Assembly: GCF_036014215.1 (NCBI RefSeq)
Contig: NZ_CP107921.1
Span: 5,463,501-5,527,500 of the forward strand
Reading direction: 5' to 3'
DNA: 64,000 nucleotides
DNA from: Streptomyces sp. NBC_00440
GTDB lineage: Bacteria; Actinomycetota; Actinomycetes; Streptomycetales; Streptomycetaceae
The notes beneath the pieces are model-generated. The model was not told the DNA's origin, searched no databases, and saw only the letters and a list, made by a program, of their open reading frames with translations. A program made the position numbers and the translations under genes. Below are positions 16,161 to 24,052 of the stretch, piece by piece (positions within the stretch are counted from its first letter, which is position 1; each line of letters starts with the position of its first letter).

Positions 16161-16528
16161 CGAACTCCTGTCCCCGTACGGAAAGCGGCATCCTCCGGGC
16201 AGGAGGAGCTAAGGGGTTGGAACGGACCCAATCAATCGAGTTGACAACGGTCAATGCGCGTAGCAACTCCACACCTGGTCTTTAGGTTCTTGACCCAGCC
16301 TTGGGAAAGAAAAGGTGTCCTCAAGGTGGACAGGTGATTTCCGAAAACCGCAAATCGTGTGATCACGGACAGCTGCGTCCGGTCAAAGGTGTGTCCATTT
16401 CGTTATGCGGGGCATCCGGGCGTTTCTGGTGACGGATGGACACAGACGGCCGCAGAGAAGGTGCATTGGTGGTGCTATCCAGTGATATTGGGCCCTAAGT
16501 GGGATTTAGGACCTAGAGGAGGCACTCC
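16161..16528. promoter_or_regulatory. Divergent control region of two peptide transporter operons
   Basis: These 368 bp contain no gene and must hold the promoters of both operons. Two inverted repeats can be seen: TTGAC-AACG-GTCAA at 16241-16254, whose left half also reads as a -35 TTGACA on the plus strand, and CCTAA-N7-TTAGG at 16494-16510, just before the GAGGAGG ribosome site of the plus-strand operon. Which proteins bind is not known. Confidence 0.55.
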
Positions 16529-18160
16529 ATGCGCGGAGCCACACACGCCAAGTGGGCCGCATGCGCGGTCGCCGTCGCCCTCGCGGCGACGGCCTGCGGC
16601 GGCGGCGGAAGCAGTGGCGGAAGTGGCGGGGCGAACGGGGTCCTCAGCTCCTCCTGGGGTGATCCGCAGAACCCGCTGGAGCCGGCGAACACCAACGAGG
16701 TCCAGGGCGGCAAGGTCCTCGACATGATCTTCCGGGGCCTCAAGAAGTACGACCCGAAGACCGGCAAGGCCGAGAACATGCTGGCCTCCAGCGTCACGAC
16801 CAGCGACTCGGTCAACTTCAAGATCACGATCAAGAAGGGCTGGACGTTCAGCAACGGCGAGAAGATCACCGCCAAGTCCTTCGTCGACGCCTGGAACTAC
16901 GGCGCGGATCTGAAGCACAACCAGAAGGACGCCTACTTCTTCGCCTACATCGACGGTTACGACAAGGTCCACCCGGACTCCGGCAGCGCCAAGGCCTCCA
17001 CGCTCTCCGGGCTGAAGGTGGTCAACGACAACACCTTCACGGTGAAGCTGAACCAGAAGTTCTCCACCTTCCCGGACACCCTCGGGTACCCGGCCTTCGC
17101 CCCGCTGCCCACCGCGTTCTACAAGAACCACTCCGCCTGGCTGTCCAAGCCGGTCGGCAACGGCCCGTACACCGTGAAGTCGTACACCAAGGGCTCGCAG
17201 ATGAGCCTGCGCAAGTGGGACAAGTACCCGGGCCCCGACAAGGCCCAGAACGGCGGCGTCGACCTCAAGGTCTACACGGACAACAACACCGCCTACACCG
17301 ACCTGACCGCGGGCAACCTCGACCTGGTCGACGACGTCCCCGCCGCGCAGCTCAAGAACGTCAAGGCCGACCTGAACGGGCGCTACATCAACACCCCCGC
17401 GGGCATCATCCAGACACTCGCGTTCCCCTTCTACCGCCCCGAGTGGAACACCGCGGGCGCCAAGAAGGTGCGGATCGGGCTGTCGATGGCGATCAACCGC
17501 CCGCAGATCACGAAGACGATCTTCCAGAACACCAGGACCCCGGCCACCGACTGGACGTCCCCGGTCCTCGGCGCCGCCGGCGGTTACAAGGCGGGCCTGT
17601 GCGGTGCCTCCTGCACGTACAACCCCACCCAGGCGAAGAAGCTGGTCAAGGAGGGCGGCGGCATCCCCGGCGGCCAGCTGAAGATCTCGTACAACGCGGA
17701 CACCGGCTCGCACAAGGAGTGGATCGACGCCATCTGCAACAACATCAACAACACCCTCGGCAACGACAAGGCGTGTGTCGGCAACCCGATCGGTACCTTC
17801 GCCGACTTCCGCAACCAGATCACGGCGAAGAAGATGACGGGCCCCTTCCGGGCCGGCTGGCAGATGGACTACCCGCTGATCCAGAACTTCCTGCAGCCGC
17901 TGTACTACACCAACGCCTCGTCCAACGACGGCCACTGGACCAACAAGTCGTTCGACAACCTCGTCAACCAGGCCAACGCGGAGACCGACAAAGCGACAGC
18001 CGTCAAGAAGTTCCAGGACGCCGAAGGTGTGGTCCGGGACAACATGGCGGCCATCCCGCTCTGGTACCAGAACGGCAGCGCCGGCTACTCCGACCGCGTC
18101 TCGAACGTCGCGCTGAACCCGTTCAGCGTGCCGGTCTACAACGAGATCAAGGTCCACTGA
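16529..18160 (+). CDS. Peptide ABC transporter substrate-binding lipoprotein
   Basis: The 543-residue protein begins MRGATHAKWAACAVAVALAA and has a lipobox ATAC near residue 23 followed by a Gly/Ser linker. SBP_bac_5 features follow: PLEPANTNEVQGGKVLDMIF, WTFSNGEKITAKSFVDAWNYG, LGYPAFAPLPTAFYKN and GNGPYTVKSY. It resembles DppA/OppA proteins of Streptomyces and delivers peptides to the permeases encoded directly downstream. GAGGAGG lies 8 nt before the ATG. It is the first gene of the plus-strand operon, divergent from the bldK-like operon. Cysteines in GLCGASCTY and AICNN...KACVG may form disulfides. Confidence 0.9.
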   Translation: MRGATHAKWAACAVAVALAATACGGGGSSGGSGGANGVLSSSWGDPQNPLEPANTNEVQGGKVLDMIFRGLKKYDPKTGKAENMLASSVTTSDSVNFKITIKKGWTFSNGEKITAKSFVDAWNYGADLKHNQKDAYFFAYIDGYDKVHPDSGSAKASTLSGLKVVNDNTFTVKLNQKFSTFPDTLGYPAFAPLPTAFYKNHSAWLSKPVGNGPYTVKSYTKGSQMSLRKWDKYPGPDKAQNGGVDLKVYTDNNTAYTDLTAGNLDLVDDVPAAQLKNVKADLNGRYINTPAGIIQTLAFPFYRPEWNTAGAKKVRIGLSMAINRPQITKTIFQNTRTPATDWTSPVLGAAGGYKAGLCGASCTYNPTQAKKLVKEGGGIPGGQLKISYNADTGSHKEWIDAICNNINNTLGNDKACVGNPIGTFADFRNQITAKKMTGPFRAGWQMDYPLIQNFLQPLYYTNASSNDGHWTNKSFDNLVNQANAETDKATAVKKFQDAEGVVRDNMAAIPLWYQNGSAGYSDRVSNVALNPFSVPVYNEIKVH

Positions 18161-18239
18161 CGCCTGAGGAGGCACGGCCCCGCGCGCCGAGCGCGCCGGG
18201 CCGCACACCTTCCCGGAACGACGACCCCCGGAGCCCCTC

Positions 18240-19163
18240 ATGGGACGTTATGTGATCAGGCGTCTGCTGCAGATGATCCCGGTCTTCATCGGCGCGACGC
18301 TGCTGATCTTCCTGATGGTGAACGTGATGGGCGACCCCGTCGCGGGACTCTGCGGCGACCGCGCCTGCGACCCGGCGACCGCCGCCCAGCTGCGCAGCGA
18401 GTTCGGCCTCGACAAGCCCGTGTGGCAGCAGTACCTGACCTACATGGGCAACGTCTTCACCGGCGACTTCGGCACCGCGTTCAACGGTGAGAAGGTCACC
18501 GACCTGATGGGCAGCGCCTTCCCGGTCACCATCCGGCTCACCATCGTCGCCATCATCTTCGAGGTGATCATCGGCATCGCCTTCGGTGTGATCACGGGGC
18601 TCAAGCGCGGACATCCGGTCGACTCGTCCGTCCTGCTGCTCACCCTGGTCGTCATCTCGGTGCCGACCTTCGTCACCGGCCTGCTGGCCCAGCTGCTGTT
18701 CGGGGTGCAGTGGGGGCTCATCAAACCCGCGGTCTCACCGGCGGCCCCGTTCAACGAGCTGATCCTTCCCGGGCTGGTGCTCGCGTCCGTGTCACTCGCG
18801 TACGTCACCCGGCTGACCAGGACCTCGATCGCGGAGAACCGACGCGCCGACTACGTCAGAACGGCCACCGCCAAAGGGCTCCGCAAGCGCCGCATCATCG
18901 TCCGGCACCTGCTGCGCAACTCGCTGATCCCCGTCGTGACCTTCATCGGGACCGACATCGGGGCCCTGATGGGCGGTGCCATCGTCACCGAGCGCATCTT
19001 CAACATCCACGGCGTCGGCTACCAGCTCTACCAGGGCATCGTCCGCCAGAACAGCCAGACCGTCGTCGGCTTCGTCACCGTCCTCGTCATCGTCTTCCTG
19101 GTGGCGAACCTCATCGTCGACCTCCTCTACGCCGTTCTCGACCCGAGGATCCGGTATGCCTGA
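18240..19163 (+). CDS. Peptide ABC transporter permease, DppB type
   Basis: The 307-residue membrane protein starts MGRYVIRRLLQMIPVFIGAT and has six hydrophobic segments, the family loop DPVAGLCGDRACDPATAAQLRSEFGLDKP, and the coupling motif RRADYVRTATAKGLRKRRIIVRHLLRNSLIP. It ends DPRIRYA, as is standard for DppB. Its last 8 nt overlap the next permease gene (ATGCCTGA), which points to translational coupling. It forms the channel with the DppC-type partner. Confidence 0.92.
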   Translation: MGRYVIRRLLQMIPVFIGATLLIFLMVNVMGDPVAGLCGDRACDPATAAQLRSEFGLDKPVWQQYLTYMGNVFTGDFGTAFNGEKVTDLMGSAFPVTIRLTIVAIIFEVIIGIAFGVITGLKRGHPVDSSVLLLTLVVISVPTFVTGLLAQLLFGVQWGLIKPAVSPAAPFNELILPGLVLASVSLAYVTRLTRTSIAENRRADYVRTATAKGLRKRRIIVRHLLRNSLIPVVTFIGTDIGALMGGAIVTERIFNIHGVGYQLYQGIVRQNSQTVVGFVTVLVIVFLVANLIVDLLYAVLDPRIRYA

Positions 19164-20130
19164 GCCGCAGAATTCCGACGAAGCGATCTCCGCCGCGGGG
19201 GCCGGCGGCGCCACCGACCTCGCCATGGGCGAGGGCGTCACGCTGGAGAACCCGCAGGACGGGGGCGGACCCGGCCCCGACGAACCGGCCCGCAGTCTCT
19301 GGTCCGACGCCTGGCGCGACCTGCGCCGCAACCCCATCTTCATCATCTCGGGGCTGATCATCATCTTCCTCGTGGTGATCTCGATCTGGCCCCAGCTCAT
19401 CGCCACCCAGAACCCGCTCGCCTGCAACCTGGACAAGGCCCAGGAGGGCCCCCAGCCCGGCCACCCCTTCGGCTTCACCGGACAGGGCTGCGACGTCTAC
19501 ACCCGTACGGTCTACGGCGCCCGGCAGTCCGTGACGGTCGGTGTCTGCGCGACGGTCGGAGTGGCCCTCATCGGCAGTGTCCTGGGCGGTCTCGCCGGCT
19601 TCTTCGGCGGCGCGGGCGACGCGGTCCTCTCCCGGGTCACCGACATCTTCTTCGGCATCCCGGTGGTGCTCGGCGGTCTGGTGCTGCTGTCCGTGGTCAC
19701 CAGCAGCACCGTCTGGCCGGTGATCGGCTTCATGGTGCTCCTCGGCTGGCCGCAGATCGCGCGGATCGCGCGCGGCTCCGTCATCACCGCCAAACAGAAC
19801 GACTACGTCCAGGCCGCGCGGGCGCTCGGCGCCTCCAACTCCCGGATGCTGCTGCGCCACATCGCGCCGAACGCGGTCGCCCCGGTGATCGTCGTGGCGA
19901 CCATCGCACTCGGTACGTACATCTCGCTGGAGGCGACCCTGTCCTTCCTCGGCGTAGGCCTGAAGCCCCCCACCGTCTCCTGGGGCATCGACATCTCCGC
20001 GGCCTCCCCGTACATCCGCAACGCCCCGCACATGCTGCTCTGGCCGGCCGGCGCGCTGGCGATCACGGTGCTCGCCTTCATCATGCTCGGCGACGCGGTG
20101 CGCGACGCCCTCGACCCCAAGCTGCGCTGA
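19156..20130 (+). CDS. Peptide ABC transporter permease, DppC type
   Basis: A 324-residue permease with an acidic, Gly-rich cytoplasmic N-terminus of about 60 residues before the first helix (IFIISGLIIIFLVVISIWPQL). The OppC loop GHPFGFTGQGCDVYTRTVYGAR and coupling motif KQNDYVQAARALGASNSRMLLRHIAPN are present, and it ends DPKLR. The ATG at 19156 lies inside the end of the dppB-like gene, giving an 8-nt overlap. Twelve nt separate it from the next ATPase gene. Confidence 0.92.
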   Translation: MPEPQNSDEAISAAGAGGATDLAMGEGVTLENPQDGGGPGPDEPARSLWSDAWRDLRRNPIFIISGLIIIFLVVISIWPQLIATQNPLACNLDKAQEGPQPGHPFGFTGQGCDVYTRTVYGARQSVTVGVCATVGVALIGSVLGGLAGFFGGAGDAVLSRVTDIFFGIPVVLGGLVLLSVVTSSTVWPVIGFMVLLGWPQIARIARGSVITAKQNDYVQAARALGASNSRMLLRHIAPNAVAPVIVVATIALGTYISLEATLSFLGVGLKPPTVSWGIDISAASPYIRNAPHMLLWPAGALAITVLAFIMLGDAVRDALDPKLR

Positions 20131-20142
20131 GGAGTCCGGACC

Positions 20143-21120
20143 ATGCTGCTCGAAGTACGCGATCTGCACGTGGAGTTCCACACCCGCGACGGGGTCGCGA
20201 AGGCGGTGAACGGTGTCGACTACACGGTGGACTCCGGCGAGACGCTCGCCGTCCTCGGTGAATCGGGCTCCGGCAAGTCGGTGACCGCCCAGGCCATCAT
20301 GGGCATCCTCGATGTGCCACCGGGCAGGATCGCCGGCGGCGAGATCCTCTTCCAGGGGCAGGACCTGCTGAAGCTCAAGGAGGAGGAGCGGCGCAAGATC
20401 CGTGGCGCCAGGATGGCGATGATCTTCCAGGACGCCCTCTCCTCGCTCAACCCGGTGCTCAGCGTGGGCGAGCAGCTCGGTGAGATGTTCACCGTCCACC
20501 GGGGCATGTCCCGCAAGGAGGCCAAGGCCAAGGCCGTCGAGCTGATGGACACGGTACGGATCCCGGCGGCCAAGGAGCGGGTCGGCCAGTACCCGCACCA
20601 GTTCTCCGGCGGGATGCGCCAGCGCATCATGATCGCCATGGCGCTGGCCCTGGAGCCCGACCTGATCATCGCCGACGAGCCGACCACCGCTCTGGATGTG
20701 ACCGTCCAGGCCCAGGTGATGGACCTGCTCGCCGAACTCCAGCGGGAGTTCAACATGGGGCTGATCCTGATCACCCATGACCTGGGCGTGGTGGCGGACG
20801 TCGCGGACAAGATCGCGGTGATGTACGCGGGCAGGATCGTCGAGACATCGCCGGTCCACCAGATCTACAAGGCCCCGGCGCACCCGTACACCAAGGGCCT
20901 CCTCGAATCGATCCCGCGCCTCGACCAGAAGGGCCAGGAGCTCTACGCGATCAAGGGCCTGCCCCCGAACCTGCTGCACATCCCGCCCGGGTGCGCCTTC
21001 AACCCCCGCTGCCCGCTGGCCCAGGAGGTGTGCCGCACCGACGTGCCGCCGCTGTACGAAGTGTCCCCGGAGCGCCGGAGCGCCTGCCACTTCTGGAAGG
21101 AGACGCTCAATGCACGCTGA
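20143..21120 (+). CDS. Peptide ABC transporter ATPase, DppD type
   Basis: The 325-residue ATPase shows Walker [16 protein letters not shown]-loop [15 protein letters not shown], signature [15 protein letters not shown], Walker [16 protein letters not shown], switch His ITHDLGV and the C-terminal motif [17 protein letters not shown]. It pairs with the DppF-type ATPase whose start overlaps its last 11 nt. Fourth gene of the plus-strand peptide-uptake operon. Confidence 0.92.
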   Translation: MLLEVRDLHVEFHTRDGVAKAVNGVDYTVDSGETLAVLGESGSGKSVTAQAIMGILDVPPGRIAGGEILFQGQDLLKLKEEERRKIRGARMAMIFQDALSSLNPVLSVGEQLGEMFTVHRGMSRKEAKAKAVELMDTVRIPAAKERVGQYPHQFSGGMRQRIMIAMALALEPDLIIADEPTTALDVTVQAQVMDLLAELQREFNMGLILITHDLGVVADVADKIAVMYAGRIVETSPVHQIYKAPAHPYTKGLLESIPRLDQKGQELYAIKGLPPNLLHIPPGCAFNPRCPLAQEVCRTDVPPLYEVSPERRSACHFWKETLNAR

Positions 21121-22432
21121 CCACTCGCGGCGTAACGCGGCACGTGACGCGGCACGTGAGGAGGCCGAGGCGGAACGCGACCTGATGGAGAAGTCGCACG
21201 CGGAGATGGCCTTCCACGACAAGGAGCCCATCCTCGAAGTCCGCGACCTGGTCAAGCACTACCCGCTCACCCAGGGAATCCTGTTCAAGAAGCAGGTCGG
21301 TGCGGTCAAGGCCGTCGACGGGGTGTCGTTCGCGCTCACTCAGGGCGAGACACTCGGCATCGTGGGCGAGTCCGGCTGCGGCAAGTCGACCGTGGCCAGG
21401 ATGCTGGTCAACCTGGAGGCCCCGACGCACGGTTCGATCCGTTACAAGGGCGAGGACATCACCAAGATGTCCGGGCGCGCCCTCAAGGCCGTACGCCGGA
21501 ACATCCAGATGGTCTTCCAGGACCCCTACACCTCGCTCAACCCCCGGATGACGGTCGGCGACATCATCGGGGAGCCGTACGAGATCCACCCCGAGGTCGC
21601 GCCCAAGGGCGACCGGCGCCGGAAGGTCCAGGACCTGCTGGACGTCGTCGGGCTCAACCCGGAGTACATCAACCGCTATCCGCACCAGTTCTCCGGCGGC
21701 CAGCGCCAGCGCATCGGCATCGCGCGCGGCCTCGCCCTCAACCCCGAGATCATCGTGGCCGACGAGCCGGTATCGGCCCTCGACGTGTCCGTGCAGGCAC
21801 AGGTCATCAACCTGCTGGGGCGGCTCCAGAAGGAGTTCGACCTGGCGTACGTGTTCATCGCGCACGATCTGTCGATCGTCCGGCACATCTCCAGCCGGGT
21901 CGGCGTGATGTATCTGGGGCGGATCGTCGAGGTCGGCTCGGACGCGGAGATCTACGAGCACCCGACCCACCCGTACACACAGGCGCTGCTCTCGGCGGTG
22001 CCGGTGCCCGACCCGGAGGCGCGGGACCGGCGCGAGCGGATCATCCTGGCCGGCGATGTGCCGTCGCCCGCCAACCCGCCGTCAGGCTGCCGCTTCCGTA
22101 CCCGCTGCTGGAAGGCGCAGGAGCGGTGTGCGCAGGAGGTGCCGGCGCTCGCGGTGCCCGCGCTGTTCCGGACCGTGCAGGGACCGGTGCACCACGACTC
22201 GGCCTGCCACTTCGCCGAAGAGATCCAGGTCGTGCCGGACACCACGGGCGGCGGACCGGACGAGGGCGGCCCGGCAGGGCCGACGGGCGGTGCCCCGGGG
22301 CCTTCCGGTGGCGGCACGCCGGGCCCGTCCGGTGGCACGCCGGGGCCCACCGGCGCGACGCCCGCAGCACCGGCCACGGGCGCTACGCCGACAGGGCAGG
22401 CCGGGCCCCCGTCCGGGGCGACGCCCGCCTAG
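21110..22432 (+). CDS. Peptide ABC transporter ATPase, DppF type, with Gly/Pro-rich tail
   Basis: This 440-residue ATPase has an Arg/Glu-rich N-terminal extension (about 35 residues), then Walker [18 protein letters not shown]-loop [15 protein letters not shown], signature [15 protein letters not shown], Walker [16 protein letters not shown] and the cysteine motif [18 protein letters not shown]. Ordinary DppF proteins end soon after this motif; here about 65 more residues form a low-complexity Gly/Pro/Thr/Ala tail with repeated GPSGG/GPTGA units, collagen-like in composition. The tail is in frame and well coded, so it is not a sequencing artefact by appearance. The gene overlaps dppD by 11 nt and faces the orphan ATPase gene 29 bp away. 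Confidence 0.9.
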   Translation: MHADHSRRNAARDAAREEAEAERDLMEKSHAEMAFHDKEPILEVRDLVKHYPLTQGILFKKQVGAVKAVDGVSFALTQGETLGIVGESGCGKSTVARMLVNLEAPTHGSIRYKGEDITKMSGRALKAVRRNIQMVFQDPYTSLNPRMTVGDIIGEPYEIHPEVAPKGDRRRKVQDLLDVVGLNPEYINRYPHQFSGGQRQRIGIARGLALNPEIIVADEPVSALDVSVQAQVINLLGRLQKEFDLAYVFIAHDLSIVRHISSRVGVMYLGRIVEVGSDAEIYEHPTHPYTQALLSAVPVPDPEARDRRERIILAGDVPSPANPPSGCRFRTRCWKAQERCAQEVPALAVPALFRTVQGPVHHDSACHFAEEIQVVPDTTGGGPDEGGPAGPTGGAPGPSGGGTPGPSGGTPGPTGATPAAPATGATPTGQAGPPSGATPA

Positions 22433-22461
22433 GGCCCGTCCCTACGAGGGGCCCTGGGCTC

Positions 22462-23622
22462 TTATGCGGGGCCCTGGGCCTCCACCCCGGGTGCGCCCGG
22501 ACCGGTCTGGTCCTCCAGATCCTCCAGGTCCCGCAGCGCCGGGTCGAGGATGATCTCCGCCTCGCGCTCGGTCGTCGGGTCCTCCGGGAAGTGGCAGGCC
22601 GTCAGGTGCCCGTCCCGGCTGCCGTCGATCCGTACCAGCGGGGGTTCTTCGGCCGCGCACTTGTCCTGCGCCTTCCAGCAGCGGGTACGGAAGCGGCAGC
22701 CCGAAGGCGGCGAGATCGGGGACGGTACATCGCCCGCGAGCCGGATGCGCTGATGGGCCGCGCGCTCCTCGTCGCTGACGAGCGCGGCCTCCGGGACCGC
22801 CGAGAGCAGGGCGTGCGTGTACGGGTGGCGCGGCTGCTGGTAGATGGAGTCCCGGTCGCCCACCTCGACGATCTTGCCCAGGTACATCACGGCGACCCGG
22901 TCCGAGAAGTGCCGGACGATCGCCAGGTCGTGGGCGATGAAGAGGAACGCGATGTCCAGCTCGCGCTGGAGCTCCTGGAGGAGGTTGACGACCTGGGCCT
23001 GGATGGAGACGTCGAGCGCGGAGACCGGTTCGTCGGCGACGATGAGCTTCGGTTCGAGCGCGAGGGCGCGGGCTACGCCGATGCGCTGGCGCTGGCCGCC
23101 GGAGAACTCGTGCGGGAAGCGGTTGTAGTGCTCCGGGTTGAGGCCGACGATCTCCAGGAGCTCACGGATCCGGTGTTCCCGGCCGCCCTTGGGGTGGATG
23201 CCGTTGATCTCCATCGGCCCGCCGATGATCTTGCCGACGGTCTGACGGGGGTTGAGCGACGAGTAGGGGTCCTGGAAGATCATCTGGATCTCGGGGCGGA
23301 TCGGCGCGAGCTGTCTGCGGCCCGCGCGGGTGATGTCCTGGCCCCGGTAGACCAGCCGGCCCGCGGTCGGTTCGAGCAGCCGGGTCAACACCCGTCCGGT
23401 GGTGGACTTTCCGCACCCCGACTCGCCCACCAGGCCGAAGCTCTCGCCGGTGTGCAACGAGAGGTCGATACCGTCGACGGCCTGGACGGCGCCGATCCTG
23501 CGCTTGAAGGGAAAGCCGCCCATGATGGGGAAGTGCTTGGTCAGCCCCTCGGCGGAGAGCAGAACCTCACCCTGGCGGGGCGCCTTGTCGCGGGGAGCGG
23601 GAATGGTGGCCTCGTGCGCCAT
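22462..23622 (-). CDS. Orphan oligopeptide ABC transporter ATPase, DppF type
   Basis: The 386-residue ATPase (start MAHEATIPAPRDKA) has complete motifs: Walker [18 protein letters not shown]-loop [15 protein letters not shown], signature [15 protein letters not shown], Walker [14 protein letters not shown] and [18 protein letters not shown]. It stands alone, without permease or binding-protein genes on its strand, convergent with the preceding operon. It is a close paralogue of the DppF-type protein at 10050-11069: 136 bp are identical and much of the rest is nearly so. It may replace that subunit in either transporter, or be a duplicate that drifts. The C-terminus is extended by an acidic tail (LRDLEDLEDQ). 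Confidence 0.9.
   Translation of the reverse strand: MAHEATIPAPRDKAPRQGEVLLSAEGLTKHFPIMGGFPFKRRIGAVQAVDGIDLSLHTGESFGLVGESGCGKSTTGRVLTRLLEPTAGRLVYRGQDITRAGRRQLAPIRPEIQMIFQDPYSSLNPRQTVGKIIGGPMEINGIHPKGGREHRIRELLEIVGLNPEHYNRFPHEFSGGQRQRIGVARALALEPKLIVADEPVSALDVSIQAQVVNLLQELQRELDIAFLFIAHDLAIVRHFSDRVAVMYLGKIVEVGDRDSIYQQPRHPYTHALLSAVPEAALVSDEERAAHQRIRLAGDVPSPISPPSGCRFRTRCWKAQDKCAAEEPPLVRIDGSRDGHLTACHFPEDPTTEREAEIILDPALRDLEDLEDQTGPGAPGVEAQGPA
23060..23195. repeat. 136-bp identical tract, copy 2 (paired with 10549-10684)
   Basis: Base-for-base identical to 10549-10684 and in the same orientation. Other shorter identical runs flank it (for example the Q-loop region near 23236-23295), so the two genes share a patchwork of identity rather than a uniform divergence. 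Confidence 0.9.
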
Positions 23623-24052
23623 GTCGTATCGCTTCCTAGGTGTGGTGCCCTGGCCCCGGCCGGTGGGTCCGGCCGTGGCTTGATCCATCAACTCCCTTGC
23701 CAGCGGTGCGATATGGGCTCTTCGTTGCTCCGCCCCCGCTGTCCGGAATCATCGCAGCTGAGCGGAGCGTGGCCCGGCCCGACGACGCGAGTCAAGGGCC
23801 TGGCGGCGTCCGGGGCGCAGTCCCCGCGCTTCTTGGGTGAAGGTTTTGCAGACTGACGCGCGGACGTGCTTGACGTGTTGTCCGGTCGGGCGACAAAGGC
23901 CGACAAAGCGCGATCGAATTCCTTAACGAGGCGGCAACTCGCCTGTCGTGAGACCGATATGCGGAACCATCAGACTGAAGAGCGTACGGCGTGCGGGTGC
24001 CGTGGACCGGCCGGGGCGAGGTGTCGCCCCGGCCGGTCGTGCAACCGGTCGG
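23623..24052. other. Intergenic region between orphan ATPase and S9 peptidase
   Basis: The 430 bp contain no gene I can support. The right end has the peptidase terminator (24005-24038). The middle, 23850-23970, is less GC-rich and would hold the promoter of the orphan ATPase gene, transcribed leftwards; no clear -35/-10 pair stands out. Confidence 0.5.
24005..24038 (-). terminator. Terminator after the S9 peptidase gene
   Basis: A perfect 15-bp stem (24005-24019 with 24024-24038) with a 4-nt loop begins 15 nt after the peptidase stop codon at 24053. Confidence 0.85.

Noticed and set aside
19111..21255. 714-codon minus-strand frame opposite the second transporter operon
   Set aside because: No motif and typical antisense composition; the plus strand has complete permease and ATPase motifs.
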